Of a DNA stretch of 36,837 nt, positions 7,681 through 15,326 are shown piece by piece. Location: NCBI GenBank assembly GCA_022801925.1, contig JAAWTG010000027.1, forward strand, positions 1 to 36,837. The letters are read 5' to 3'. A program made the position numbers and the translations under genes. Each line of letters begins with the position of its first letter. Position 1 is the first letter of the stretch. This stretch comes from Clostridia bacterium (GTDB lineage: Bacteria; Bacillota; Clostridia; RUG12999). The notes under the pieces were generated by a model. That model worked only from the letters and a program-made list of their open reading frames with translations. It had not been told where the DNA came from and did no database searches.

Positions 7681-7705
7681 AAAAAGTCCCGCTATGGGTC
7701 TTTTT
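7681..7705 (+). terminator. Attenuator-like hairpin directly after P1
   Basis: AAAAAGTCCC (7681-7690) and GGGTCTTTTT (7696-7705) form a stem with one T:T mismatch and a 5-base loop, ending in a T run. It starts within the first few transcribed bases of P1. The GC part is only three pairs, so strength is uncertain. Confidence 0.4.
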
Positions 7706-7713
7706 AAAGCGAC

Positions 7714-7737
7714 ATATTTAGAGCAATATCTAAATAT
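7714..7737 (+). promoter_or_regulatory. SdpR/ArsR-type operator O1
   Basis: ATATTTAGA, six bases, TCTAAATAT: a perfect 9-6-9 inverted repeat. The same arms occur again at 7780-7803, so this is almost certainly a binding site for the ArsR-family protein encoded next. Confidence 0.8.
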
Positions 7738-7779
7738 ATATATTGAAGTCCGGCGTGGGATTTGGATTAGATATATCCG

Positions 7780-7803
7780 ATATTTAGAAAAACTTCTAAA
7801 TAT
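7780..7803 (+). promoter_or_regulatory. SdpR/ArsR-type operator O2 overlapping promoter P2
   Basis: ATATTTAGA, AAAACT, TCTAAATAT: the same 9-base arms and 6-base spacing as O1, 66 bases downstream. It overlaps the -35 region and spacer of the proximal promoter, a position expected for autorepression. Confidence 0.82.
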
Positions 7804-7813
7804 TAACTATAAT
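7784..7813 (+). promoter_or_regulatory. Proximal promoter P2 of sdpR
   Basis: The -10 box TATAAT (7808-7813) is perfect. TTAGAA (7784-7789) at 18 bases is a 4-of-6 match to -35. The transcript would have a very short leader before the ATG at 7832. Confidence 0.55.
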
Positions 7814-7831
7814 ACGATTGGGAGGAGCGTC

Positions 7832-8116
7832 ATGCATTGTGTATTCAAAGCGTTGGCGGATCCAACGCGCAGAGAAATTCTGGCGCTGCTGAGTGAAGGG
7901 GACTTGGCGGCAGGCGAAATCGCGGCGCATTTTAACATGTCGTGGCCCAGTATCTCTCACCATTTGTCCATTTTGAAGCAAGCGGAACTTATCGCTTGCA
8001 TTCGTGAGGGACAAAACGTGATTTATTCCATCAATACCACGGTCTTTCAAGAAATTATGTCTTGGATGATGACCTTGATGGACAGAGGGGAGGTACGTCA
8101 TGAAGAAAAACTTTGA
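7832..8116 (+). CDS. sdpR: ArsR-family repressor, SdpR type
   Basis: I choose the ATG at 7832 because GGGAGGAG lies just before it and the upstream extension crosses both operators. The 94-residue product is one winged-helix domain: ALADPTRREILALLSEGDLAAGEIA (helices 1-2), the recognition segment SWPSISHHLSILKQAELI, and the wing REGQNVIYSIN. SdpR-type proteins of Bacillus repress their own operon, and relief involves the membrane partner SdpI. No metal-binding cysteine pair of the ArsR/SmtB type is seen, which supports SdpR rather than a metal sensor. The gene overlaps the next one by 17 bases. Two perfect inverted repeats upstream are its likely targets. Confidence 0.88.
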   Translation: MHCVFKALADPTRREILALLSEGDLAAGEIAAHFNMSWPSISHHLSILKQAELIACIREGQNVIYSINTTVFQEIMSWMMTLMDRGEVRHEEKL

Positions 8117-8765
8117 CAAATTGTTTTTGTGGCTCAACGGTATATTGGCGACTGCCCACTATCTGATTGGGATTTTGTTCTATAAACAGTTGCCGGACAA
8201 CGTGCCGCTGTTCTACAATTTTTTGGGGCGCACCTTCGTCTACGGCGCCAAAACAATATTATGTTTCGGTATACCAACCGGATTCTTACTGCTCTTTTTG
8301 GTGCTGACTTTTGCGCCGCAGCTTGACCCGCGCAGCCGCAGTTATGCGCAAATTTCGCAGAGATACCAAACAATACAAAACATCATTTTGTTGTTTTTCA
8401 GCGCCGTCTATTGGAGCCATCTCCATTTGGCGCGCGGCTATACTCTAGCAGTGCTGACTTTTGTGCCCATATTAGGCGGTATGTTTCTGGCTGCTTTCGG
8501 CAATTATGCCGTCACGCTCCGTCCGAACTATATTGTCGGCATTCGCACGCCATGGGCGCTAAACAGCGAATGGAACTGGCGCAAAACACACCGGTTCGCA
8601 GGACGGCTTTGGGTCGCGGCGGGAATTGTCATCATTCTTTGCGGATTCCTCTATCCGCCCGCAGCAATTTGCTGTTTGGTGGCGGCAGTCCTCGCGCCTG
8701 TGATTTATTCGCTTGTGCTCTATTTGAAACAAGAATTGAACCATACCGGCGGCGGGAAATCGTGA
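8100..8765 (+). CDS. sdpI: SdpI-family membrane protein (immunity/signal transduction type)
   Basis: The 221-residue protein has about six hydrophobic segments (around residues 10-30, 57-76, 98-115, 119-140, 175-192 and 198-217). It also has the SdpI family signature in the loop before the last pair of helices: NYIVGIRTPWALNSEWNWRK followed by THRFAG. In Bacillus subtilis, SdpI protects from the SdpC toxin and sequesters the repressor SdpR at the membrane. No SdpC-like toxin gene is seen in this window, so a role in sensing envelope-active compounds is an inference. The ATG at 8100 lies inside the end of sdpR, preceded by GGGGAGG, indicating coupled translation. Confidence 0.88.
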   Translation: MKKNFDKLFLWLNGILATAHYLIGILFYKQLPDNVPLFYNFLGRTFVYGAKTILCFGIPTGFLLLFLVLTFAPQLDPRSRSYAQISQRYQTIQNIILLFFSAVYWSHLHLARGYTLAVLTFVPILGGMFLAAFGNYAVTLRPNYIVGIRTPWALNSEWNWRKTHRFAGRLWVAAGIVIILCGFLYPPAAICCLVAAVLAPVIYSLVLYLKQELNHTGGGKS

Positions 8766-8797
8766 CCGCTTGCCGCTTATCAGGAAAGGATGATACC

Positions 8798-9916
8798 ATG
8801 AAACGAATACTCAGTTTTTGTATGCTGCTTCTGTTACTCACCTCGGGCTGGGTTTTGGCAGAAGAACCGGAGGCGGAAACGCCCGCGCTGCCGGAAACGC
8901 TGACACTGGACGGCGCAATTGCCTATGCGGCGCAAAACCATCCGCAGGTGCTCGCTGCCCGCGCCGCGCTGGAAAAAAGCGAAGTCGCGGTGAAGGAGGC
9001 GGACAGTTCCTATCAGCAATATAAAACCAAAGCCGCCTATGGCTATGATATGTTCGCCGTGAAAAAAGGTCTGTATTTCACGCAGGCGCAGACCGGTCAG
9101 GTTATTGCGGAAAAAACGCTGCAACAAACCACCGAATCCGTCAAACTCGGCGTGAAAAGTGCGTTCTACAGCTATCTTTCCGCGCAGGAACGCGCGAAAT
9201 TGTTGGAGGAATCCCTCAAAACCACGCAGGCGCGTGTGGCGCAGAACCAGACGCGGTTTGACAACGGCATGATTACCAAAATGGATTTGAAAAGCGCGCA
9301 AATATCCGAAAAAAAGGCGCAGTCCGATTTGGAAAAAGCGCAGCGCGGCGTGGAGATTGCGCTCATGCAGCTCAAAAGCGCCGTCGGTATTCCGGTGCAC
9401 AGTCCTTTAACAGTGACCGGAACGCTGCAAACGCCCGCCATGCCGGAAACGCCGGTGGCGGAAGCCGAAACGCTGGCGCTGCAAAACAGTGCGGACATCA
9501 TTCGCGCCGAACAGCAAAAAATAGCGGACGAAAAGAATTTTGAAGTGACCGGCTTGTGGTACACGGAACGTACTTATAAATATTTGCAAGCACAAGCGGG
9601 CGCGCAGTCCAGCGCACATGCCTATGATGCGGCGGTGGAAAATACGCGTATCGGCGTACATAAAGCATACGATACCATGAAAAGCGCCTATGATACCTAC
9701 GCTTTGGCGCAGGAAACGCGCGACCTCAAAAAACAGGCGTATGAAATCAGCAAAACGCAATACGAACTCGGGCTTGCCACGCCGGTGGACGTGGAGGACG
9801 CATGGAGCGCGGCACAGAGCGCGGAAATGGACTGCTTTGACGCGCAGTTCGCCGTGATTATGGGCGCGGAACAATATGTCTTTTCCTACACGGTCGGCAG
9901 CATCGCGGGCGCATAA
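8798..9916 (+). CDS. TolC-family efflux protein lacking apparent beta-barrel segments
   Basis: The start at 8798 has GGAAAGGA before it and gives a signal peptide (MKRILSFCMLLLLLTSGWVLA). A longer frame reaching back to 8411 overlaps sdpI and is rejected. The 372-residue protein shows the two-fold helical pattern of the outer-membrane efflux family: LDGAIAYAAQNHPQVLAA at the start, a long amphipathic coil with TRFDNGMITKMDLKSAQ near 160, and in the second half TQYELGLATPVDVEDA. E. coli TolC is about 470 residues in mature form; here the stretches between the long helices, where each half normally has two beta strands, are only about 20-25 residues. The product may be an all-helical conduit suited to a single-membrane envelope. 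It probably works with the adaptor and pump encoded next. Confidence 0.8.
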   Translation: MKRILSFCMLLLLLTSGWVLAEEPEAETPALPETLTLDGAIAYAAQNHPQVLAARAALEKSEVAVKEADSSYQQYKTKAAYGYDMFAVKKGLYFTQAQTGQVIAEKTLQQTTESVKLGVKSAFYSYLSAQERAKLLEESLKTTQARVAQNQTRFDNGMITKMDLKSAQISEKKAQSDLEKAQRGVEIALMQLKSAVGIPVHSPLTVTGTLQTPAMPETPVAEAETLALQNSADIIRAEQQKIADEKNFEVTGLWYTERTYKYLQAQAGAQSSAHAYDAAVENTRIGVHKAYDTMKSAYDTYALAQETRDLKKQAYEISKTQYELGLATPVDVEDAWSAAQSAEMDCFDAQFAVIMGAEQYVFSYTVGSIAGA

Positions 9917-9969
9917 GCAAAGAAGAGTCGAACCGCGTGCGGCACATGGGGTTCGATTCTCCTTTGCTT
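9915..9969 (+). terminator. Long hairpin after the TolC-like gene
   Basis: AAGCAAAGAAGAGTCGAACC (9915-9934) pairs with 9950-9969 over 20 positions with one mismatch and one G:U. The 5' arm and loop begin with the same bases as the element at 27335. The stem overlaps the stop codon. The T-rich lower stem (CTCCTTTGCTT) may serve as the U-tract. It might reduce transcription into the adaptor and pump genes. Confidence 0.65.
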
Positions 9970-10037
9970 AAATTTCGAGGGAAACAACACATCGGGCGCA
10001 AAACGCGCTCTATCAAAACAGGGAGGACGATTCTAAA

Positions 10038-11594
10038 GTGAAGAAAGTAAAACCAATTGCAATAGTTTGTGCAGCATTATCGCTCCTGAGTCTCGCGGGC
10101 TGTGGGAACAAATCAGCAGAGGAAGAGGCGGCGACCAGCATCACCGTCGCACAAGTGCAGACGGGTGACATCAGTTCCTTCATCACCTACAGCGGCACGG
10201 TAAACGCGACGGCGGACATTGCCGTCACCCCCAAAGCCAGCGGACGTATCACTGGCGTGAACGTAGCGCTGGGACAGCAGGTGAACGCGGGCGACGTACT
10301 GTTCACCATTGAGGACACGGATTTGGCGTTGCAGGTGCGCCAAGCACAGGCGAATCTGGAAACGGCGCAGGCAACCTATGATAAAACCGTAGGCGGCGCG
10401 GCGCAGCAAAGCGAAACGCAGGCGCGGCAAGCATTGACGCAGGCGCAGCAGGAACTGTCCGACGCACAGACCGCTTATGACATGGCGGTGTCCCGCTCGG
10501 ACAATCAATCCAATCTTTTAAGCGCCAAAATCAATTTAGACCAAGCGCAGGCGGCATATGATCGCGCGGTGGAAAACCATAACAACAACACCATTATCAC
10601 CGCTGCGCAAGTGGCGCTGGACGCGGCGCAGACGACTTTGCAGCAGACGCAGAAACTCTATGAACAGGGCGGCGCAACCAAACAGGCGGTAGACCAAGCG
10701 CAGGACGCGGTGAAAAACGCGCAGGCGCAATATGACAGCGCGTCCACCAACGCACGGCAGGCGCTCGACACAGCCAAAAGCCAGTTTGATTTGGCGCAGC
10801 AGCAATATAACGACGCGGTGTGGGCGCAAAACAACAACCAAGAACTGGTGAGCGCAAAAAGCCGTTTGGAAAACGCCAAAACGGCGGTAAATTCCGCGCA
10901 GGAGAACTATAATCTCACCGTGGGCGTCATCAATCCGGAAAACCGCGTGAGTGCGGCGGCGTCCGTGGAAAACGCCCGCGCGGCGTTGGCGCTGGCGCAG
11001 GAAGCGCTGAACAATGCGACCGTACGCTCCCCCATTCGCGGTCAAGTGGCGGCGCTGGATTGCCACACCGGAGATATGGCAAATCCGTCCGCAACCCGCG
11101 TGCAGATTGTAGACCCCACCAGCGTGCAGGTGGAAATCAAAGTGGCGGAAAAGAACATCAACACCGTTTATGTCGGTATGCCGGCAAAAGTGGCGGTTGC
11201 ATCTGCCGGAATTGACGGTTTCGAAGCAACTGTTTCGGAAATCAGTCCGTCCGCCGACGCAGCAACGGGCATGTTCACAGTAAAAATTAATATGGATAAT
11301 TCCGGCGGACTGTTCAAAGCAGGTATGTTCGCGGACTTGCGGTTGGTTTCCGGCAATAATGCTGGCGCGCTGACCATTCCCACGCAGTCCATTCTGGACG
11401 AAAGCGGCAAAAGCGTGGTCTATGTGGTAAACGGCGACAAATTGCAGCGGCGGGAAATCACCACCGGTATTGCGCAGGACGACCGAACAGAAGTCGTTTC
11501 GGGGCTGTCAAACGGTGAAACCGTTGTGGTACGCGGAAAAGATTTCGTGGACGAGGACAGCAAATTTAAAATTATTGAAGATACCATACAATAA
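10038..11594 (+). CDS. RND efflux periplasmic-adaptor-type lipoprotein (HlyD/MFP family)
   Basis: Translation starts at a GTG after GGGAGG. The signal peptide ends in a lipobox (LSLAGC, Cys22), so the protein is a membrane-anchored lipoprotein of 518 residues. The first lipoyl half-motif (PKASGRITGVNVALGQQVNAG) is near residues 63-83 and the second (SPIRGQVAALDCHTGDMAN) near 330. Between them lies an unusually long region of Q/A-rich heptads (about 240 residues), giving a much longer coiled-coil hairpin than AcrA. The beta-barrel domain and a membrane-proximal domain (about 360-510) follow. It would bridge the pump and the TolC-like protein, and the long hairpin could compensate for the wall distance. 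The alanine- and glutamine-rich repeats are prone to length variation. Confidence 0.9.
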   Translation: MKKVKPIAIVCAALSLLSLAGCGNKSAEEEAATSITVAQVQTGDISSFITYSGTVNATADIAVTPKASGRITGVNVALGQQVNAGDVLFTIEDTDLALQVRQAQANLETAQATYDKTVGGAAQQSETQARQALTQAQQELSDAQTAYDMAVSRSDNQSNLLSAKINLDQAQAAYDRAVENHNNNTIITAAQVALDAAQTTLQQTQKLYEQGGATKQAVDQAQDAVKNAQAQYDSASTNARQALDTAKSQFDLAQQQYNDAVWAQNNNQELVSAKSRLENAKTAVNSAQENYNLTVGVINPENRVSAAASVENARAALALAQEALNNATVRSPIRGQVAALDCHTGDMANPSATRVQIVDPTSVQVEIKVAEKNINTVYVGMPAKVAVASAGIDGFEATVSEISPSADAATGMFTVKINMDNSGGLFKAGMFADLRLVSGNNAGALTIPTQSILDESGKSVVYVVNGDKLQRREITTGIAQDDRTEVVSGLSNGETVVVRGKDFVDEDSKFKIIEDTIQ

Positions 11595-11646
11595 CAAACG
11601 GCAAACAGGCAACTATCCATTTTAGAAAAGAGGAGAATATAAGCTT

Positions 11647-14600
11647 ATGTCTATTTCAGAAACCTCCGTCAAACGGCCTGTTGCAATGAGCATGGTGGTT
11701 ATGATTATCGTTGTCATTGGGCTTTATGCGCTAACAATGCTTCCCATTGACCTCTATCCCAACATTACCATGCCCATGATAGCCGTTCAGACGAACTATA
11801 GCGGGGTATCCCCCAGCGAAATCGAAGAGATGGTCACCAAACCCATTGAAAGCGCCGTGGCGCGCGTAAGCGGTATTGATACTATCAATTCCACTTCCAG
11901 TCAAGGGTCCAGCATGGTCATTGCACAATTTGACTATAGCGCCGATATGGACGTATGCGCCATGGAGACGCGTGAAAAAGTGGATTTAATCAAAGGGATG
12001 CTGCCCGCGGACGCGGACGACCCCATCATCATCAAAATGGACCCCAGTATGATTCCGATTGCTTCCTTCAGCGTCTCCATGGAAGGTGCGGATTTGGAAA
12101 AAACCAAAACCTTTGCGGATGGCGAAGTGGTAAGCGCACTGGAGGGGCTTTCCGGCGTGGGTTCCGTCACGGTCAGCGGCGGTCTGGAGCGGGAAATCCA
12201 AGTGAATATTGATCCGGCGAAGCTGCTGGGCTATAATCTGTCGCTGTCCAGCGTCACACAGGCAATCGGCGGTGACAACAAGAATCTGCCGGGCGGCGAT
12301 GTAGATTCCGGCGGCAAGACCATGAGCGTGCGTACTATTGGCGAGTTCACCGGCATGGAGGATATTGAAACGCTACCCCTGATTCTGCCGAACGGACAGA
12401 CGATTTATATGCGCGATTTGGCGGACGTGCAGGATACTTACAAAGAAAAGACCAGCGCCAGCCGCTTGCAGGGCGCGGAATGTATTTCCGTCAGCATTCA
12501 AAAACAGTCCGGCGCAAACACGGTGCAGGTTATGCAGAAGGTCAATGCGGCGCTGGAGAAACTGCGCGCGGAAAATCCACAGGTCAACATCAAAATGATT
12601 CTGGACCAAGGGGAAATCGTGGAAAACACCATCAAAACCGTCGCGCAAAACGCCATTTTCGGCGGACTGCTGGCGGTGGTGATTCTGTTTATCTTTTTGC
12701 AGAACATCAAAACCACGCTCGTATTGGCGGCGTCCATTCCGACATCCATCATTGCGACGTTTGCGGCAATGTATTTCATGGGTATCACACTCAACATTGT
12801 GTCGCTCGGCGGGTTGGCGCTCGGCGTGGGTATGCTGGTCGATAACGCCATTGTGGTGCTGGAGAATATTTTCAAATGGCGTTCCAACGGCAAAAGCGCG
12901 AAGGAAGCCGCGATTTACGGCGCAAAACGCGTCACGGGCGCGGTCATTGCTTCCACGCTCACCACGGTGGTGGTGTTCCTGCCGGTGGCGTTCACGGAGG
13001 GTATGACGAGCATTATCTTCCGCGAAATGTCGCTAACTGTTGCGTTTTCGCAGCTATGTTCTTTGCTGATTACACTCATGCTGGTACCCATGCTGGCGTC
13101 CAAACTGCTGCGCGGCGAAACAGCTTCCTCTCCGCGGATACAAAAGATGTTCACGCCGTTCAACCGCGGTCTGGAAAAAGTCTATGGCGGATATGAATGG
13201 CTGCTCCGCTGGGCGCTGAGTCACCGCAAACGTTTGGCGTTGATTACCGTCCTGCTGTTTATCGGCAGCATCTGTCTGGTGCCTATGATTGGCGCGGAAT
13301 TCATGCCGACTGTGGATTCGGGACAGTTCACCATTGACGTGGAAATGCCCAAAGGCACCGCGCTTGCGGAAACAGACCGCACGGTGAAACGGGTGGAGGA
13401 AATCGCGCAGGCGCACAGCGGCGTGGATGACGTATTCTCCACGGTTTCCGGCGATAGCGGCAGCATTAATGTGACGCTGAAAAAGGGCATGAAAACTAAA
13501 AAACCGATGGAGGAACTGCGAAAAGAAGTGTCCGAACAGGTGGCGGGTGCGAACATCACCATGACGGGCAGCGGTTCCATGATGGGCGGCAGCAGCGGCG
13601 GTCCTATCAATGTTAAAATCAAGGGCGAGGACTATGACGTAGCCGCCGGTATTGCAGACCAGATTCTGCTGGAAATGCAAAGTATTGACGGTATCCGCGA
13701 CGCCAAAAGCAGCGTGTCGGATACCAAGCCGGAGGTGCGGCTGTATTTGAACCGTCAAAACGCCGCGCAATACGGCATGACAAACGCGGCGGCAGCTTCC
13801 GCTATCCGCGCCGCGCTGGACGGTCAAGTCGCGGGACAATATACCGAGGACGGCACAGAATATGATATCCGTGTCAAGTTTCCTGACGAAGCAACGCAGA
13901 CGCTGGACGATTTGAAAAACATCAAACTCACCACGCCAAAAGGCGGCGTTATCACCATCAGCGAAATTGCGGACATTGAACAGACGGGCGGACCGCTGAG
14001 CCTGACGCGCGAAAACCAGAAAAAAATTGTCACAGTATCCGCGTCGCTCTACGGACGCAGTTTATCGGACGCCATGCAGAACATTCAAAAATCCATCAAT
14101 ACATTGAAACTGCCGGACGGATATACCGTGACAACAGGCGGCGACTACGAGCAAATGACGGAAGCGTTCGGCGGGCTGTTTTTGGCGTTGCTGCTGTCCA
14201 TTCTGCTGGTCTACATGGTGATGGCAGCGCAGTTTGAATCTCTGCTCCAGCCGTTTATCATCATGTTCTCCATTCCGCTGTCGTTTATCGGCGTGTTCTT
14301 GACGCTGTTCCTCAGCCGCAACACGCTGAACGTCACGGGGCTTATCGGTGTGATTATGCTGGTGGGTATCGTGGTAAACAACGCTATTGTGTTGCTGGAC
14401 TACATCAACCAGAACAAAAAAGATTGGGAAGGCAGCCGCATAGATTTGATTGTGGAAGCGGGCAAAAACCGTTTGCGCCCCATTTTAATGACAACACTCA
14501 CTTCTGTGCTGGGGTATCTGCCCTCTATCTTGTCGTTTAGCCAAGGGTCGGAAATGATGAAACCCCTTGCATGGGTTTTGATGGGGGGCTTAAGCGTTTC

Positions 14601-14730
14601 CACACTGCTGACGTTGGTATTCATTCCGACGTTCTATAGCTATGTGGAGGACAGAACCGAACGCCGGGCTAAGAAAAAAGAAGCAAAACGCGCGGCAGTC
14701 GGCGGCGGGACACAGGAATTGGAATTTTAA
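11647..14730 (+). CDS. RND-family efflux permease (AcrB/SwrC-like)
   Basis: The 1027-residue protein has the duplicated RND layout: an N-terminal helix, a large extracytoplasmic loop (about 40-330), a six-helix block, a second loop (about 550-840) and a second six-helix block. The TM4 motif is GMLVDNAIVVLEN with Asp399-Asn400. AcrB has two aspartates (DD) here, so one proton-relay acid is Asn, as is common in RND pumps of Bacillota. TM10 has VVNNAIVLLDYIN. SwrC (YerP) of Bacillus subtilis, linked to surfactin export, is the nearest characterised type I can name. The ATG follows AGAGGAG at good spacing and the gene is the last of the efflux cluster. The terminator at 14791 closes the unit. Confidence 0.95.
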   Translation: MSISETSVKRPVAMSMVVMIIVVIGLYALTMLPIDLYPNITMPMIAVQTNYSGVSPSEIEEMVTKPIESAVARVSGIDTINSTSSQGSSMVIAQFDYSADMDVCAMETREKVDLIKGMLPADADDPIIIKMDPSMIPIASFSVSMEGADLEKTKTFADGEVVSALEGLSGVGSVTVSGGLEREIQVNIDPAKLLGYNLSLSSVTQAIGGDNKNLPGGDVDSGGKTMSVRTIGEFTGMEDIETLPLILPNGQTIYMRDLADVQDTYKEKTSASRLQGAECISVSIQKQSGANTVQVMQKVNAALEKLRAENPQVNIKMILDQGEIVENTIKTVAQNAIFGGLLAVVILFIFLQNIKTTLVLAASIPTSIIATFAAMYFMGITLNIVSLGGLALGVGMLVDNAIVVLENIFKWRSNGKSAKEAAIYGAKRVTGAVIASTLTTVVVFLPVAFTEGMTSIIFREMSLTVAFSQLCSLLITLMLVPMLASKLLRGETASSPRIQKMFTPFNRGLEKVYGGYEWLLRWALSHRKRLALITVLLFIGSICLVPMIGAEFMPTVDSGQFTIDVEMPKGTALAETDRTVKRVEEIAQAHSGVDDVFSTVSGDSGSINVTLKKGMKTKKPMEELRKEVSEQVAGANITMTGSGSMMGGSSGGPINVKIKGEDYDVAAGIADQILLEMQSIDGIRDAKSSVSDTKPEVRLYLNRQNAAQYGMTNAAAASAIRAALDGQVAGQYTEDGTEYDIRVKFPDEATQTLDDLKNIKLTTPKGGVITISEIADIEQTGGPLSLTRENQKKIVTVSASLYGRSLSDAMQNIQKSINTLKLPDGYTVTTGGDYEQMTEAFGGLFLALLLSILLVYMVMAAQFESLLQPFIIMFSIPLSFIGVFLTLFLSRNTLNVTGLIGVIMLVGIVVNNAIVLLDYINQNKKDWEGSRIDLIVEAGKNRLRPILMTTLTSVLGYLPSILSFSQGSEMMKPLAWVLMGGLSVSTLLTLVFIPTFYSYVEDRTERRAKKKEAKRAAVGGGTQELEF

Positions 14731-14790
14731 ATACGTAAACGCTCAAAAGGGGGCCTCGGCTTTTAGCCGCCGCCGGAAGGGTCAACATAG

Positions 14791-14833
14791 AAAAAGGAGA
14801 GACGCATATCCATTTTTGCGTCTCTCTTTTTTT
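14791..14833 (+). terminator. Rho-independent terminator of the efflux operon
   Basis: GAGAGACGCA (14797-14806) and TGCGTCTCTC (14817-14826) form a perfect 10-base stem followed by seven T and preceded by AAAAAG. It is 60 bases after the RND stop codon. Confidence 0.88.
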
Positions 14834-14930
14834 GTGTCGTTTCCCCTTAGCCCTCTCCGGTTTTATCTCCCCCCGTTTCTCGCGAAAATATCCCCCAATT
14901 GTCGCTCCAGCTACGCGTGCCACGGAGTGG

Positions 14931-15007
14931 TATATCTCCCTTGAAAATGTCCTCCGACTTTGTGCTTTGCACCAAGTCTCCCCCTCTTACTTTTCTTGGG
15001 AGATATA
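14931..15007 (-). repeat. Covarying palindromic element, copy a
   Basis: Terminal arms TATATCTCCC (14931-14940) and GGGAGATATA (14998-15007) are perfect complements. Read on the minus strand, the inside begins AAGAAAAGTAAGAGG and ends GGAGGACATTTTCAA, with a central hairpin GACTTGGTGC-AAA-GCACAAAGTC. The same inner flanks with different stems occur near 19233, 34853 and 36742. It lies between convergent operons. Confidence 0.75.
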
Positions 15008-15081
15008 GTCTCCGCTCTTTGCCCCCTGCCGCCTACGCTCTCGCTGCGCACCGCTATTGCGGTACCCCACGGCTGTGAGGT

Positions 15082-15114
15082 ATAAAAACTTCGGTACACG
15101 CCCGAAGTTTTTAT
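15082..15114. repeat. Perfect 13-base hairpin
   Basis: ATAAAAACTTCGG (15082-15094), a 7-base loop and the exact complement (15102-15114). It is A/T-rich at the base and GC at the top, so a bidirectional terminator is possible in this convergent gap. Confidence 0.6.
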
Positions 15115-15127
15115 GACCGGAAAGTTC

Positions 15128-15223
15128 GGAACTCCCCGCGTTTTTGGGTAACATTGCTCCAAAAAGTACAATCCGCGTCGCGGCAGCGACAAGGATAATC
15201 CCCCGCAGGGGAAAAACCTTTTC
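15128..15223 (+). repeat. Intergenic repeat modules, second copy
   Basis: This stretch repeats the modules at 7414-7453 and 7489-7540 almost base for base, but joined without the roughly 35-base insert found in the first copy. The rest of the 14834-15283 gap holds palindromes and no convincing gene. Confidence 0.7.
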
Positions 15224-15283
15224 GGTAGGAATAACGCTCCGCGCAGGGCAAGCGATAAAAAGAATTTTTGTGCTTTGTTTCTG

Positions 15284-15326
15284 AAGCAAAAGAGAGTCGA
15301 TTCTTAGAATCGACTCTCTTTTGCTT
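15284..15326 (-). terminator. 21-base perfect palindrome at the 3' end of the lyase gene
   Basis: Positions 15284-15304 and 15306-15326 are perfect complements with one central base; the core is AAAAGAGAGTCGA. It overlaps the stop codon of the heparinase-type gene. The outer T-rich arm can act as U-tract in either direction, so it is probably a bidirectional terminator. The core recurs at 9915 and 27335. Confidence 0.7.

Noticed and set aside
8411-8797. Long N-terminal extension of the TolC-like frame starting at 8411
   Set aside because: It overlaps the sdpI gene, lacks a ribosome binding site and would bury the clear signal peptide that starts at 8798.
12376-13839. Minus-strand open frames of 130-260 codons inside the RND gene
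   Set aside because: They mirror the codon bias of the GC-rich coding strand and have no recognisable product.
14731-15283. Insertion sequence between the RND gene and the lyase gene
   Set aside because: No transposase or terminal repeats bounding a coding unit; only short palindromic modules are present.
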